Positions 7,359 to 15,455 of a stretch of 25,948 nucleotides of DNA are shown in pieces. The position numbers were made by a program, and so were the translations under genes. The notes beneath the pieces were generated by a model, which was not told where the DNA came from, did no database searches, and worked only from the letters and a program-made list of their open reading frames with translations. Location of the stretch: positions 1 to 25,948 of the forward strand of contig CAKPKG010000018.1 of NCBI GenBank assembly GCA_934167165.1, read 5' to 3'. This stretch comes from an uncultured Clostridia bacterium (GTDB lineage Bacteria; Bacillota; Clostridia; TANB77; CAG-508). Every line of letters starts with the position of its first letter. The first letter of the stretch is position 1.

Positions 7359-9564
7359 TTATTTTTTACGGTTTACTTCATATACACTATCCACTTTTCT
7401 AACTGCTTTTATAACTTTATTTAACTGTTCAACATTTTCAACCTCAACAGTTACCTCTATAGTAGCAATTCTTTCTCTGCTTGTTTTAGTATTTACTCCC
7501 ATTATATTAATCTTTTGAGAAGTAATTTCTTTTACTATGTCAGAAAGTAGTCCTGTTCTATCATTTGAAAGTATTTCTATATCTACGTTATATGCTCCTT
7601 CTGTTTCTTCGTTATACCAAGCAACATCTATTATTCTATCTTTATCTTGTAATAAGTCTTGCATGTTTTTGCAATCTGTTCTATGAATAGACACTCCTCT
7701 TCCTTTTGTTATATATCCTATAATGTCATCTCCAGGGACTGGATTGCAACATCTTGAAAATTTAACTAGACAATTATCTATTCCTTTTACAACAACACCT
7801 GATTTTGGTGGTTTTCTAACTACTTTATTTTTTGTATCAGTTAGTTCTTGTATTTTTTCTTCTATTATCTCTTCTGCATGTTCTTTTTTATATTCTTCTA
7901 ATAATTTTGTAATTATTTTTCCTGGTGATATTGCTCCAAATCCAATACTTGCGAACATATCATCAGTACTTGAATAATTATATCTTTCTAAAACGCTGTT
8001 AATCCACTCTGGCTTAAATAAGTCACTATGTGACATTCCTATTCTTTTTATTTCTCTATCTAATATATCTTTCCCTCTTACTATGTTTTCTTCTCTTTCT
8101 GCTTTTTTAAACCATTGTTGAATTTTTGTTTTAGCGCTTGAACTTTTTACATATTTTATCCAATCTCTACTTGGTCCCTTAGGTGTGTCTGATGTTATTA
8201 TTTCTACTATATCTCCACTTTTTAATTTCGTTACTATTGGCATCATTTTGCTATTTATTTTACAGCCTATCATTTTATGTCCTACTTCTGCGTGTATTGA
8301 ATATGCAAAATCTATTGGTGTAGCATCTCTTGGTAATACTTTTATTTCTCCTCTTGGAGTAAATACATATACTTCATCTTCGAACAACTCTGTTTTTAAT
8401 GTTTTTAAAAATTCATCTGGATCTTGCATATCTTTTTGCCATTCTAAAGTTTCTCTAAGCCATGCTAATTTATCTTCAGCAACAACAACATTTGATTTTT
8501 TTCCTGTTTTATTGTTTGCTTCTTTGTATGCCCAATGTGCAGCGATACCAAATTCAGCAATTCTATGCATATCCCATGTTCTTATTTGTACCTCAAAAGG
8601 TGTTCCGTTTGGTCCTATTAGAGTTGTATGTATTGATTGATACATGTTTGGTTTTGGTACTGCTATATAATCTTTAAATCTTCCAGGCATTGGACTATAT
8701 AGTTCATGAACAACTCCAAGTGCTGCATAACAATCTTTTATAGAATTTACAATTATACGAAGTGCAAACAAATCATATACTTGGTCTAGAGTAATATTAT
8801 CTCTTTTCATTTTTCTATATATACTATATAAATGCTTTGCTCTTCCTGTTATTTCTGCTTTTACATCTTCTTTTTTTAGAGCTTCTCTTATTTGTTCCAT
8901 TATTTTATCAATAAACTCTAAACGTTCTTCTCTCTTTTTTTCTATTCCTGCTACTAATTCTCTATATTCGTCTGGATATAAATATCTAAATCCTAAATCT
9001 TCTAATTCCCATTTTAAAGAATATATACCTAAACGATTTGCTAATGGTGCATATATATCCATTGTTTCTTTTGCATTTGCTATTTGTCTGTTTCTTGGTA
9101 TATAGCTTAATGTTCTCATATTGTGAAGTCTATCGGCAAGTTTTATTAGTATTACTCTTATATCTTTTCCCATTGCTAAAAACATTTTTCTATAGTTTTC
9201 TACTTGTTGTTCTTCTGCTGTTGTATATTGAATTTTTCCGAAGTTTTGTTACTCCTTCTACCATTTCTGCAATTTCATCACCAAATTCTCTTACTATATC
9301 TTCATGTGTAATAGGTGTATCTTCTACAACATCATGTAATAGAGCTGCACAAATTGTACTATCATCTAATTCTAATTCTGCCAATATGTAAGCAACTTCT
9401 AGTGGATGAATAATATATGGTTCACCAGATATTCTTTTTTGATCTTTATGGTTTTCATTTGCATAGTTATATGCTTTTCTTATTAATTCAATATTTGAAT
9501 TAGGATTATTTGTCTCCATTTTTTCTATTATTTTATCTATTGTTACATTTTCTTTGTTTTGCAT
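7359..9564 (-). CDS. relA: (p)ppGpp synthetase/hydrolase RelA/SpoT family, one +1 recoding site at CGG
   Basis: A bifunctional long RSH protein that makes and degrades (p)ppGpp during starvation. Domains in order: HD hydrolase (IIHPLEVAYIL; LLHDVVEDT with His77-Asp78), synthetase (RIIVNSIKDCYAALGVVHEL, FKDYIAVPKPNMYQSIHT), TGS (VYVFTPRGEIKVLPRDATPI), a conserved Cys region (FSRCCNPVPGDDIIGYIT), and ACT (RTGLLSDIVKEITSQKINI). The frame breaks after Leu108 at CGG (9238-9240). Skipping C gives GVTKL-G-KIQYTTAEEQQVENYRK and then MFLAMGKDIRV, the canonical order. The total is 734 residues, normal for the family. Without the shift, translation stops after 16 codons and only an incomplete HD domain would be made. 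It starts 15 bases after the recJ stop. Confidence 0.95.
9238..9240 (-). other. Recoding site 4: CGG in relA
   Basis: In-frame CGG after CTT (Leu108), followed by A. Skipping C at 9240 gives GGA (Gly109), restoring VTKLGKIQYTT. A purine-rich AGAAGGAG lies about 8-10 bases upstream of CTT; a CTT P-site codon with an upstream ribosome-binding-like stretch recalls the prfB frameshift site. Confidence 0.92.
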
Positions 9565-9579
9565 AAGTTTATCCTTTCA

Positions 9580-11270
9580 TTAAATAGATTTCATTACATC
9601 TTTTATATTAAGTTGTATTATCTCTTCTCCGTCCGAATTTATTTAATTCTAAATTACCTGCTATATCAATTTTATCTCCTATTAAATATTCCTCTGATAA
9701 ATATCCTAAATTAAATCCAATTGCATTTATTAATAAGTTGTCATCTTTTAATGTTAATTTTAAGTGTTTTCCTTCTGAAAGTGCTCTTATTGAATCAATT
9801 TTTAAATTTTTATATACAAATATAGGATTTTTGTTTTTCTCGCCAAATGGTTCTAACATTTCTAATTCTTCTATAGTTTTTTTATTTATGTTTTTTGAAT
9901 TGATTATGCCATCAATATTTATAACCGGTATCATTTGTTGAATATTTTTGCTTTTTGCAATTTTTTCAAATTCTGTTTTAAAATCATTATATTTTTCTTT
10001 TTTTAGTGAAAGACCTACAGCCATTTCATGTCCACCATATTTTTCTAGATAAGCACTTGACTGTACTAAAGCTTCGTGCAAATCAAATCCTGGTAAACTT
10101 CTTCCAGACCCCTTACCTATATCTCCTTCAAAGCAAATTAGTATTGTTGGTCTATAAAATTTTTCTGTTAGTTTTGAAGCAACTATTCCTATTACTCCAT
10201 GATGCCAATTATCCCCGCTTAAAACTATTGCACTTAACTTTTCTATGTCTTCTTTTTGCAATTCTTTAATTGCTTGTTCAAATATTTCTTTTTCTTTTGT
10301 TTGTCTCTCTGTATTGTATCCATTTAATTTAGCTGTTATTCTTCTTGCTTCATCTATATTGTTTGTTAAAAACAAATCTAGGGCTTCTTCTTGATATCCC
10401 ATTCTTCCACAAGCATTTATTCTTGGTGCTACGCCAAAAGATATTGTATTTGAATCTATTTTTTTATAGCCTGATTGTAATATTAATTCTCTTAATCCTA
10501 TATTTTTAGTTTGAGCTACTAGTTTTAACCCTAGTTTTGCAATAACTCTATTTTCATCTACTAATGGTACTATATCTGAAATTGTTCCTACACATACAAT
10601 ATCTAGATATTTTAAAAATTCTTTTTCTTCTAATTTTAATTTTATTGATATTGCTTGTACTAATTTAAATACTGCCCCGGCAACCTGCTAATCCTCTAAA
10701 TGGGTATTTACTATCTCTTCTTTTTGCATTAATAATTGCATATGCATTTGGTAATTCTTCCAATTGCTCATGATGATCTGTTATTATTGTTTCTATTCCT
10801 AATTCATTAGCTAATGCGACCTCTTCTATTCCAGATATTCCACAATCGACAGTTATCATTAAAGTATATTTTTGATCTGCTATTGATTTTACTGCTTCAT
10901 CATTTAATCCATATCCTTCTTCTAGTCTATTTGGAATATAATGGCCTGTTTTTAGCCCTCTTTCTTCTAGGAATTTTTTTAATACTGTTATACTTGTTAT
11001 ACCATCCACATCGTAATCACCATATATCATGACTTTTTCTTGGTTATTTATTGCTTTAATTATTCTTTCTACAGCTTTTTCCATATCTGGCATTAAATAT
11101 GGATCATAAAAATCATGTCTAGTTGGATTTAAAAATGTATCTATTCCTTTATCTTCTAATACTTCTCTATTTACTAATACTCTTGCTAACAATTCTGATA
11201 TGTTATGTTTTTTTGATATATCAATTATTTTTTGGTTGTTTTCCTCATAAAATTCCCATTTTTTATTCAT
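9580..11270 (-). CDS. recJ: Single-stranded-DNA-specific exonuclease RecJ, two +1 recoding sites at CGG
   Basis: RecJ is a 5'-3' exonuclease on single-stranded DNA used in recombination and base excision repair. DHH motifs: VMIYGDYDVDGITS, the MITVDCGISG region, ETIITDHHEQ. DHHA1: LSGDNWHHGVIGIVASKL and YGGHEMAVGLSL. A C-terminal OB-like domain follows. The frame breaks after Cys197 at CGG (10677-10679) and after Gly546 at CGG (9629-9631). Skipping C gives GLAGC-G-AVFKLVQAISIKL and NKFG-G-EEIIQLNIKDVMKSI. The 263 bases between the two obvious ORFs are open in the shifted frame and encode ISDIVPLVDENRVI and FGVAPRINACGRMGY, classic RecJ sequence. The total is 562 codons, ending at TAA 9580. 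It has its own upstream non-coding region after the cysS terminator and leads into relA. Confidence 0.95.
9629..9631 (-). other. Recoding site 6: second CGG in recJ
   Basis: In-frame CGG after GGA (Gly546), followed by A. Skipping C at 9631 gives GGA (Gly547), then EEIIQLNIKDVMKSI, the expected RecJ end. Four bases upstream another CGG (in TTCGGA) spans two codons and is read normally, a local contrast showing that frame matters. Confidence 0.88.
10677..10679 (-). other. Recoding site 5: first CGG in recJ
   Basis: In-frame CGG after TGC (Cys197), followed by G. Skipping C at 10679 gives GGG (Gly198) and restores LAGCGAVFKLVQ. The zero frame meets TAA three codons later. Confidence 0.92.
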
Positions 11271-11410
11271 AATTTCTCCCTAAAATACACATTTGTTACA
11301 TTATATATCTTTTTAGTATATTTTTAAAGTTTTTTTTGCATTTTTTATAGTCATTTTTATTTTATTGTAATATACGAGAAAAGTAGTTTTACTATACTTT
11401 TTTTATTAAA

Positions 11411-11450
11411 CAAAAAACAAAGCAAAAGTTTATATTACTCTTACTTTGTT
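11411..11450 (-). terminator. Intrinsic terminator of cysS
   Basis: On the minus strand AACAAAG pairs with CTTTGTT across a loop of about 21 bases, followed by a T-rich tract (TTTTTGTTT). It lies just after the cysS stop. Confidence 0.65.
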
Positions 11451-11459
11451 TAAATTTTA

Positions 11460-12932
11460 CTATTCAATATTAAAAAGTGATTTAACATTCCATATAGTTC
11501 CATTTATTGTATCATTTAATATAATTCCTTTACCATCTAACTCACTTCTAATTGCATCTGCAGTTTCAAAATTCTTTTCTTTTTTAGCTTCACTTCTTTT
11601 ATCTATTAGTTTATTAATTTCTTCTTCTGAAATATCAAGTTTTGCAACATATTTTTGTTTCATCTCTGTAAGAAATTTCTCTGGTTCTTGTTCAAATAAT
11701 CCAAGGATTCCATAAACCTCTTTTACATTTGTCAATATTTTAGCTAATGTATTTGCTGTTTTCTCTCTATTATTCTTTTTGGCATTTTTTATTATTGTAT
11801 TTACATATTTAAATATACTATGTAAATTTGAAAGTGCTGCCGCACTATTAAAGTCATCATCCATAACTTCTATAAAATCTGGTATAATATTTTTAGAGAT
11901 ATCGTCTTCTAATGCTTCTCCATCTTTATTTCCATTATATAGATCAATAAACTCATTCATTGATTTTATTGTGTTATAAAAATAGTATAAATGTTTTTCT
12001 GCTAATGCAAAATCTTTATCTAGCAAATCCATATCTGATGTATAATGTTTTGAATACATTACAAACTTAATTACTTCATAATTATATTTTTTTAGTGCTT
12101 CTCTAATACTTAATGAGTTTCCCAATGATTTACTCATTTTTTCTCCATTGATTTTAATTAGCCCACAATGAGACCAATATTTTGCAAATGTTTTTCCTGT
12201 CAATGCTTCACTTTGTGCAATTTCATTTTCATGATGAGGGAAAAGCAGATCTTTTCCTCCTCCATGAATATCTATTGTTTCTCCTAAATTTTTTAGTACC
12301 ATAGTAGAACATTCAATATGCCATCCTGGTCTTCCTTCTCCCCATGGTGATTTCCATGAGATTTCTCCTGGTTTTGCTGACTTCCATAAAGCAAAGTCTA
12401 TTGGATCATGTTTTCCTTCTTCAACATCTTTTCTAACACCATTTAAAAGCTCATCTACTTTTCTATGTGATAGTTTGCCATAGCCAGGAAAACTTCTTAC
12501 ATTAAAATATACATCTCCATTTTCTGTTGGATATGCATGCCCTTTATCTATAAGTCCTTGAACAAATTCAATAATATTTTGTATATTTTCTGATGCTTTT
12601 GGCTTTACATCTGCATCTGTAATATGAAGGTTTGCCATATCTTTTTCTGTTTCTTCAATTTGCTCTTTAGAAAATTCTAATGGATCTTTTCCTAACTTAT
12701 TTGCTCTGTTAATAATTTTATCGTCCACATCTGTATAGTTTCTAACATATTTTACATTGTATCCTCTATAACGTAAATAGTCTGCCACCATAGCATATGC
12801 GATTGCTTGTCTGGCATGACCTATATGGCTTAAATCATATACTGTAATACCACATGCATACATTTTTACATTTTTACCATCTAATGGAATAAATTCCTCT
12901 TTTTTTCCAGTCATTGAATTATAAAGTCTCAT
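11460..12932 (-). CDS. cysS: Cysteine--tRNA ligase
   Basis: 490 residues (family about 460-480). It charges tRNA-Cys in the cytosol. Class I signatures: MYACGITVYDLSHIGHARQA (HIGH), GWHIECSTM and HGGGKDLLFPHHENEIAQSE (zinc-binding Cys/His), and KMSKSLGNS (KMSKS). The C-terminal helical anticodon region is intact. ATG 12932 has an AGGAGG site. It is the sole structural gene behind the promoter at 13234-13262 and the Cys-codon leader at 13165-13203, with a terminator-like hairpin in between, so expression is probably set by cysteinyl-tRNA supply. No in-frame CGG; CGT is used. Confidence 0.97.
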   Translation of the reverse strand: MRLYNSMTGKKEEFIPLDGKNVKMYACGITVYDLSHIGHARQAIAYAMVADYLRYRGYNVKYVRNYTDVDDKIINRANKLGKDPLEFSKEQIEETEKDMANLHITDADVKPKASENIQNIIEFVQGLIDKGHAYPTENGDVYFNVRSFPGYGKLSHRKVDELLNGVRKDVEEGKHDPIDFALWKSAKPGEISWKSPWGEGRPGWHIECSTMVLKNLGETIDIHGGGKDLLFPHHENEIAQSEALTGKTFAKYWSHCGLIKINGEKMSKSLGNSLSIREALKKYNYEVIKFVMYSKHYTSDMDLLDKDFALAEKHLYYFYNTIKSMNEFIDLYNGNKDGEALEDDISKNIIPDFIEVMDDDFNSAAALSNLHSIFKYVNTIIKNAKKNNREKTANTLAKILTNVKEVYGILGLFEQEPEKFLTEMKQKYVAKLDISEEEINKLIDKRSEAKKEKNFETADAIRSELDGKGIILNDTINGTIWNVKSLFNIE

Positions 12933-13069
12933 AATAATACCTCCTTAAATATTATATTAATAGGAAATTTATATATATTACTAATTTTTATTACTCTTTA
13001 ATATTTATATAATATATCATAATTAACTATTAAATACAATAGAACCATTTTTAGCAATTTTTAAATAAG

Positions 13070-13095
13070 AAAAAAAGTTATGCCACCCGCATAAC
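13070..13095 (-). terminator. Leader terminator (attenuator) upstream of cysS
   Basis: On the minus strand GTTATGC-GGGTG-GCATAAC is a perfect 7-bp stem followed by TTTTTTT. It lies between the leader peptide and the cysS start, with no gene ending there, so it fits a regulated attenuator. The 3' arm GGCAT could pair with ATGCC at about 13125-13130, giving a competing antiterminator. Confidence 0.72.
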
Positions 13096-13136
13096 TTAAT
13101 ATATAATATACATTAATTATTGCAGGCATCAAATTT

Positions 13137-13163
13137 ACTCGTACCTACAATATAGGTAAGAGT
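13137..13163 (-). promoter_or_regulatory. Leader hairpin next to the Cys-codon leader peptide
   Basis: On the minus strand ACTC-T-TACCTA pairs with TAGGTA-C-GAGT around a 5-base loop (10 bp, one mismatch). It begins one base after the leader peptide stop codon, placed so that a ribosome stalled on the Cys codons would affect its folding. Its role as pause or anti-antiterminator is an inference. Confidence 0.6.
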
Positions 13164-13164
13164 T

Positions 13165-13203
13165 TTATCTGCAACAACAATTATTTAATATATATTTTTT
13201 CAT
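13165..13203 (-). CDS. Cys-rich leader peptide of cysS
   Basis: A 12-residue ORF, MKKYILNNCCCR, with three consecutive Cys codons (TGT TGT TGC) right before the stop. It is preceded by a good GTGAGGA ribosome site and sits about 30 bases downstream of a consensus promoter. It precedes a hairpin, a terminator, then cysS. This is the classic layout of amino-acid-specific transcription attenuation: low Cys-tRNA stalls the ribosome on the Cys run and changes leader folding. Firmicute cysS genes are more often controlled by a T-box, which I do not see here. Confidence 0.75.
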   Translation of the reverse strand: MKKYILNNCCCR

Positions 13204-13233
13204 ATTCAATTCCTCACTATTTATTTTTTAATT

Positions 13234-13262
13234 ATTATATAGTTAAAATAGCCTGCTGTCAA
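13234..13262 (-). promoter_or_regulatory. Sigma-A-type promoter of the cysS leader
   Basis: Perfect consensus on the minus strand: TTGACA at 13257-13262, 17-bp spacer, TATAAT at 13234-13239. It sits just downstream of the terminator of the 13301-13738 gene and fires towards the leader peptide and cysS. Confidence 0.85.
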
Positions 13263-13283
13263 GTATTATGCTTGTTATACATG

Positions 13284-13315
13284 AAAAAAAGCAACCTAAA
13301 TTAGGTCGCTTTTTT
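13284..13315 (-). terminator. Intrinsic terminator of the 13301-13738 gene
   Basis: On the minus strand AGCGACCTAA-TTTAGGTTGCT forms a stem flanked by A and T runs (AAAAAAGC ... GCTTTTTTT). The stop codon of the gene lies inside the stem. Confidence 0.8.
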
Positions 13316-13738
13316 ACTTCTCATTCTTGCGTCGCATTCATTAACGAATAAGGACTCTCCTATCTCTTCTATAAGGGCACTTTTCCCTCTGTTTAAATGA
13401 ATTATCAAATTATATGTTCCATCTATAATTTGCCCATCTACTGCAACGACAATTTTTTTACAAATTTGTCCACTGTTTGTTAAGTGATATATTGCCGTTC
13501 GAGGTTTAGGCACTCTTTCTGCAGCCTTTTGTACTTCTTCTAAAGTGTCGAAAACCAAAGTCCCATAATCTTTAAAACTATATTTACGGTATGTTTTACC
13601 ATATAAAAGAGCTCTAAATATTTGAGTTTCTTTTTGAACTTCAACAATTTTAGCACAAACTCCAAAAGCCTTACCCCAATAATCAACTACATATACTTTT
13701 TGGCCTTTTTCAAAATTCCGTTTTAATGCTTTTGACAT
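13301..13738 (-). CDS. Hypothetical accessory protein, contains one in-frame CGG
   Basis: 145 residues, not recognised. The middle has a small beta-rich pattern (GQKVYVVDYWGKAFGVCAKI, FRALLYGKTYRKYSF) and the C-terminus is basic. ATG 13738 has an ideal AGGAGG. Codon use differs from the neighbours: it includes CGA and CGG Arg codons and more GC-rich codons. Codon 7 is CGG (13715-13717, in ALK-R-NFEKG); here the frame stays open only if CGG is Arg. A +1 skip would end after ten further codons. With its own terminator and neighbours of similar type it looks like an imported single-gene unit. Confidence 0.6.
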   Translation of the reverse strand: MSKALKRNFEKGQKVYVVDYWGKAFGVCAKIVEVQKETQIFRALLYGKTYRKYSFKDYGTLVFDTLEEVQKAAERVPKPRTAIYHLTNSGQICKKIVVAVDGQIIDGTYNLIIHLNRGKSALIEEIGESLFVNECDARMRSKKAT

Positions 13739-13863
13739 AAGAATTCCTCCTATAAATATTGGTTATATGTATATAATAAATATACATATATACATAAAAA
13801 AACACAATGCTTATTATAGCATAAATATTTTTTTATATCAAATTTTATTTGTTTTTTAAAAGG

Positions 13864-13896
13864 AAAAAAGCAACCCTATTTAAAAGGCTGCTTTTT
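13864..13896 (-). terminator. Intrinsic terminator of the 13906-14187 gene
   Basis: On the minus strand AAGCAGCC and GGGTTGCTT pair across an A/T loop, followed by T residues. The sequence is related to the terminator at 13284-13315. Confidence 0.7.
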
Positions 13897-13905
13897 CATG
13901 GTAGT

Positions 13906-14187
13906 TTACTTTTCTTTTGTTAATAAAAAGGCAAATGTGGAAGCATAAATAAGTTCCAAAGCAATCCAACCTATCAACAATTCGCAGGATTTTCCAGCTA
14001 TTATATATGCCGGAATTTCCAGTATTGAGATTACAATTAACATGCAATCTAAAATTAAGATACCTAGCCAGGTCCATGCTCGCTTTTGGGTAAAAAACAA
14101 TCCAATTGTAGTAAGCATCATTGAAAATACTATAATCATCATCAAGTTTGTACCACTATTAACAATACTTTCAGCTAAAGCTACCAT
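13906..14187 (-). CDS. Small three-helix membrane protein
   Basis: 93 residues, not recognised. Three hydrophobic segments are visible: LMMIIVFSMMLTTIGLFF, WLGILILDCMLIVISILEI and LLIGWIALELIYASTFAFLL, with a short charged tail (TKEK). I place the start at ATG 14187 because AAAGGAGGG lies seven bases upstream; the longer frame to 14265 has no ribosome site. It has its own promoter (14315-14343) and terminator, so it is a monocistronic accessory gene with an untranslated leader of about 120 bases. Confidence 0.55.
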   Translation of the reverse strand: MVALAESIVNSGTNLMMIIVFSMMLTTIGLFFTQKRAWTWLGILILDCMLIVISILEIPAYIIAGKSCELLIGWIALELIYASTFAFLLTKEK

Positions 14188-14314
14188 TATAATCCCTCCT
14201 TTAATACTTTTATTGTTGCTTGCATATATACGATAAACCAAAAAGTTAGAGGAATTTCCTCTCACTAATTAGTGAAAAAAAGAATGACACAAGCTACTGC
14301 TTACATCGTTTTTT

Positions 14315-14343
14315 ATTATACTATATTTTACATAAAATTGCAA
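14315..14343 (-). promoter_or_regulatory. Promoter of the 13906-14187 gene
   Basis: On the minus strand TTGCAA (14338-14343), 17-bp spacer, TATAAT (14315-14320). The leader that follows contains a short palindrome (GAGGAAATTCCTC) about 80 bases downstream. Confidence 0.7.
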
Positions 14344-14375
14344 ATTGTGTTTTTGGTTCAAATCTTAAACCAACT

Positions 14376-14406
14376 AAAAAAATCATAGCAAAGCTATGAC
14401 TTTTTT
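14376..14406 (-). terminator. Terminator after tRNA-Tyr
   Basis: On the minus strand GTCATAGC-TTT-GCTATGAT is followed by TTTTTT, a few bases after the encoded CCA end of tRNA-Tyr. Confidence 0.8.
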
Positions 14407-14409
14407 AGT

Positions 14410-14717
14410 TGGTGGGCAGGGATGGATTCGAACCATCGTACTCGTATGAGAACAGATTTCTTACTACTATAACTTTCGTTACCATTTAAAATGTTTGTAG
14501 TCTGGACTTTCTCTTCATCTTTTTAAGATGCCAGGTATAAAGTCTCTACACTCAAGAATTACTTCTTTAGCTCGGGATTATCATCAGCATAATCTGTTAA
14601 GACTTCCCCGAATTAGCCTAGTTTTCACCATGCAATCACTTGTATGGGCTGCAATTTCTGATTCTTTGAAAATCAAAGTCTACAGTCTGCCGCCTTTAGC
14701 CACTCGGCCACCTACCC
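14410..14717 (-). tRNA. tRNA-Tyr(GUA) interrupted by a group I intron
   Basis: Exons form a class II tRNA: acceptor GGGTAGG with CCTGCCC, D arm GCCGAGTGGCTAAAGGC, anticodon stem GCAGA/TCTGT, long variable arm, T arm with GGTTCGAATCC, and an encoded CCA end. Removing 222 bases (14460-14681) gives the anticodon loop CTGTAAA with anticodon GTA. A long variable arm is normal for bacterial tRNA-Tyr. The gene is downstream of tRNA-Met and likely shares its promoter. Confidence 0.88.
14460..14681 (-). other. Group I intron in the anticodon of tRNA-Tyr (IC3-like)
   Basis: The 5' exon ends in U (...GACTGT) and the intron ends in G before the 3' exon AAATCTGT, as group I splicing requires. The insertion is between anticodon positions 35 and 36. 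Core elements on the minus strand: P4 TCGGG/CCCGA, P7 with R segment TAGAGACTTT (about 14539-14550) and S segment GAAAGTCC (about 14503-14512), P8 CATCTT/AAGATG, and a GAAA-capped P9 hairpin TAAC-GAAA-GTTA. A GCAG about 30 bases in can act as guide for CUGU (P1 with a U-G pair at the splice site). No ORF inside. The R and S segments resemble cyanobacterial tRNA-Leu introns. Confidence 0.85.
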
Positions 14718-14779
14718 ATATTTAGTTGTAAGTACAGAAAAATCTTTGATTTTTCCTGTGCAATAAAAAAATTTTGCGT

Positions 14780-14856
14780 TGGTGCTCCCTCAAGGATTCG
14801 AACCTTGGACCCACCGGTTATGAGCCGGTTGCTCTGACCAACTGAGCTAAGGGAGC
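14780..14856 (-). tRNA. tRNA-Met(CAU) (or tRNA-Ile2)
   Basis: Acceptor GCTCCCT with AGGGAGC, D arm GCTCAGTTGGTCAGAGC, anticodon arm ACCGG-CTCATAA-CCGGT, T arm with GGTTCGAATCC, encoded CCA. Anticodon CAT. Elongator Met is the simplest reading; a lysidine-modified Ile2 tRNA has a similar loop and cannot be excluded by eye. Confidence 0.93.
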
Positions 14857-14876
14857 ATTTGTTCAACGCGAAATTT

Positions 14877-14905
14877 ATTATAAGATATTTTTCGCGTTCT
14901 GTCAA
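14877..14905 (-). promoter_or_regulatory. Promoter of the tRNA-Met/tRNA-Tyr unit with flanking inverted repeat
   Basis: Perfect consensus on the minus strand: TTGACA (14900-14905), 17-bp spacer, TATAAT (14877-14882). The -10 box is bracketed by AACGCGAAA and TTTCGCGTT, a 9-bp inverted repeat that could be an operator or a start-site hairpin. Confidence 0.85.
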
Positions 14906-14939
14906 TACAAAATTTCAATTTTTTTATTTTTTTTAAAAA

Positions 14940-15428
14940 TTATTTTCTAACATATGTTATATACTCATAATCATAAGGGTTTTCGTCATTTTTTAATCCT
15001 TTTTCTTTTGAAATTTCTTTCCATTCTTCTTCTTTTATCTCTGGAAAATATACATCTCCAACAAAGTCTTCATTTATTTTTGTTATATATAATTTATTTA
15101 CATATGGCATTAATAATTTATAAATTGTTGCCCCACCTATTACAAAGTTTTCTTCATCTGAATTTATATATTTATCTAATTTTGATATATCATCTAAAAT
15201 TTCTACATTTTCATTGTCTATATCCATTTCCATATCATTGCATAATATAATGTGTTTTCTGTTTGGTAAAACTCTTCCTAATGATTCAAAGGTTTTTCTT
15301 CCCATTATTATATTCTTTCCTGTTGTAATCTGTTTAAATCTCTTTAAGTCTTCTGGTAAATGCCAAATTAGTTTATTATCTTTTCCTATTACATTATTAT
15401 TTGCTATTGCAACTATTGTACTTAGCAT
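14940..15428 (-). CDS. folA: Dihydrofolate reductase
   Basis: 162 residues, the normal size. It reduces dihydrofolate to THF with NADPH, recycling the dihydrofolate made by ThyA. Motifs: MLSTIVAIANNNVIGKDNKL (Met20-loop region), IWHLPEDLKRFKQIT with the active-site acidic residue, GKNIIMGRKTFESLGRVLPN (NADPH site), NFVIGGATIYKLLMPYVNKL and the C-terminal D-x-Y-F-P. It follows thyA by 27 bases, forming the usual thymidylate-folate pair. No in-frame CGG. Often named dfrA in this group. Confidence 0.95.
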   Translation of the reverse strand: MLSTIVAIANNNVIGKDNKLIWHLPEDLKRFKQITTGKNIIMGRKTFESLGRVLPNRKHIILCNDMEMDIDNENVEILDDISKLDKYINSDEENFVIGGATIYKLLMPYVNKLYITKINEDFVGDVYFPEIKEEEWKEISKEKGLKNDENPYDYEYITYVRK

Positions 15429-15455
15429 TATATTTATCTTCCTTTCTCTTTTTAT

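Noticed and set aside
13068..13100. T-box riboswitch upstream of cysS
   Set aside because: GGGTGG occurs in the terminator loop, but the rest of the T-box consensus, the specifier stem and the expected leader length are absent. The TGGC would not match the tRNA-Cys acceptor end.
14528..14905. Short ORFs across tRNA-Tyr and its intron (possible intron endonuclease)
   Set aside because: They are too short, overlap tRNA exons, and show no LAGLIDADG, HNH or GIY-YIG motif.
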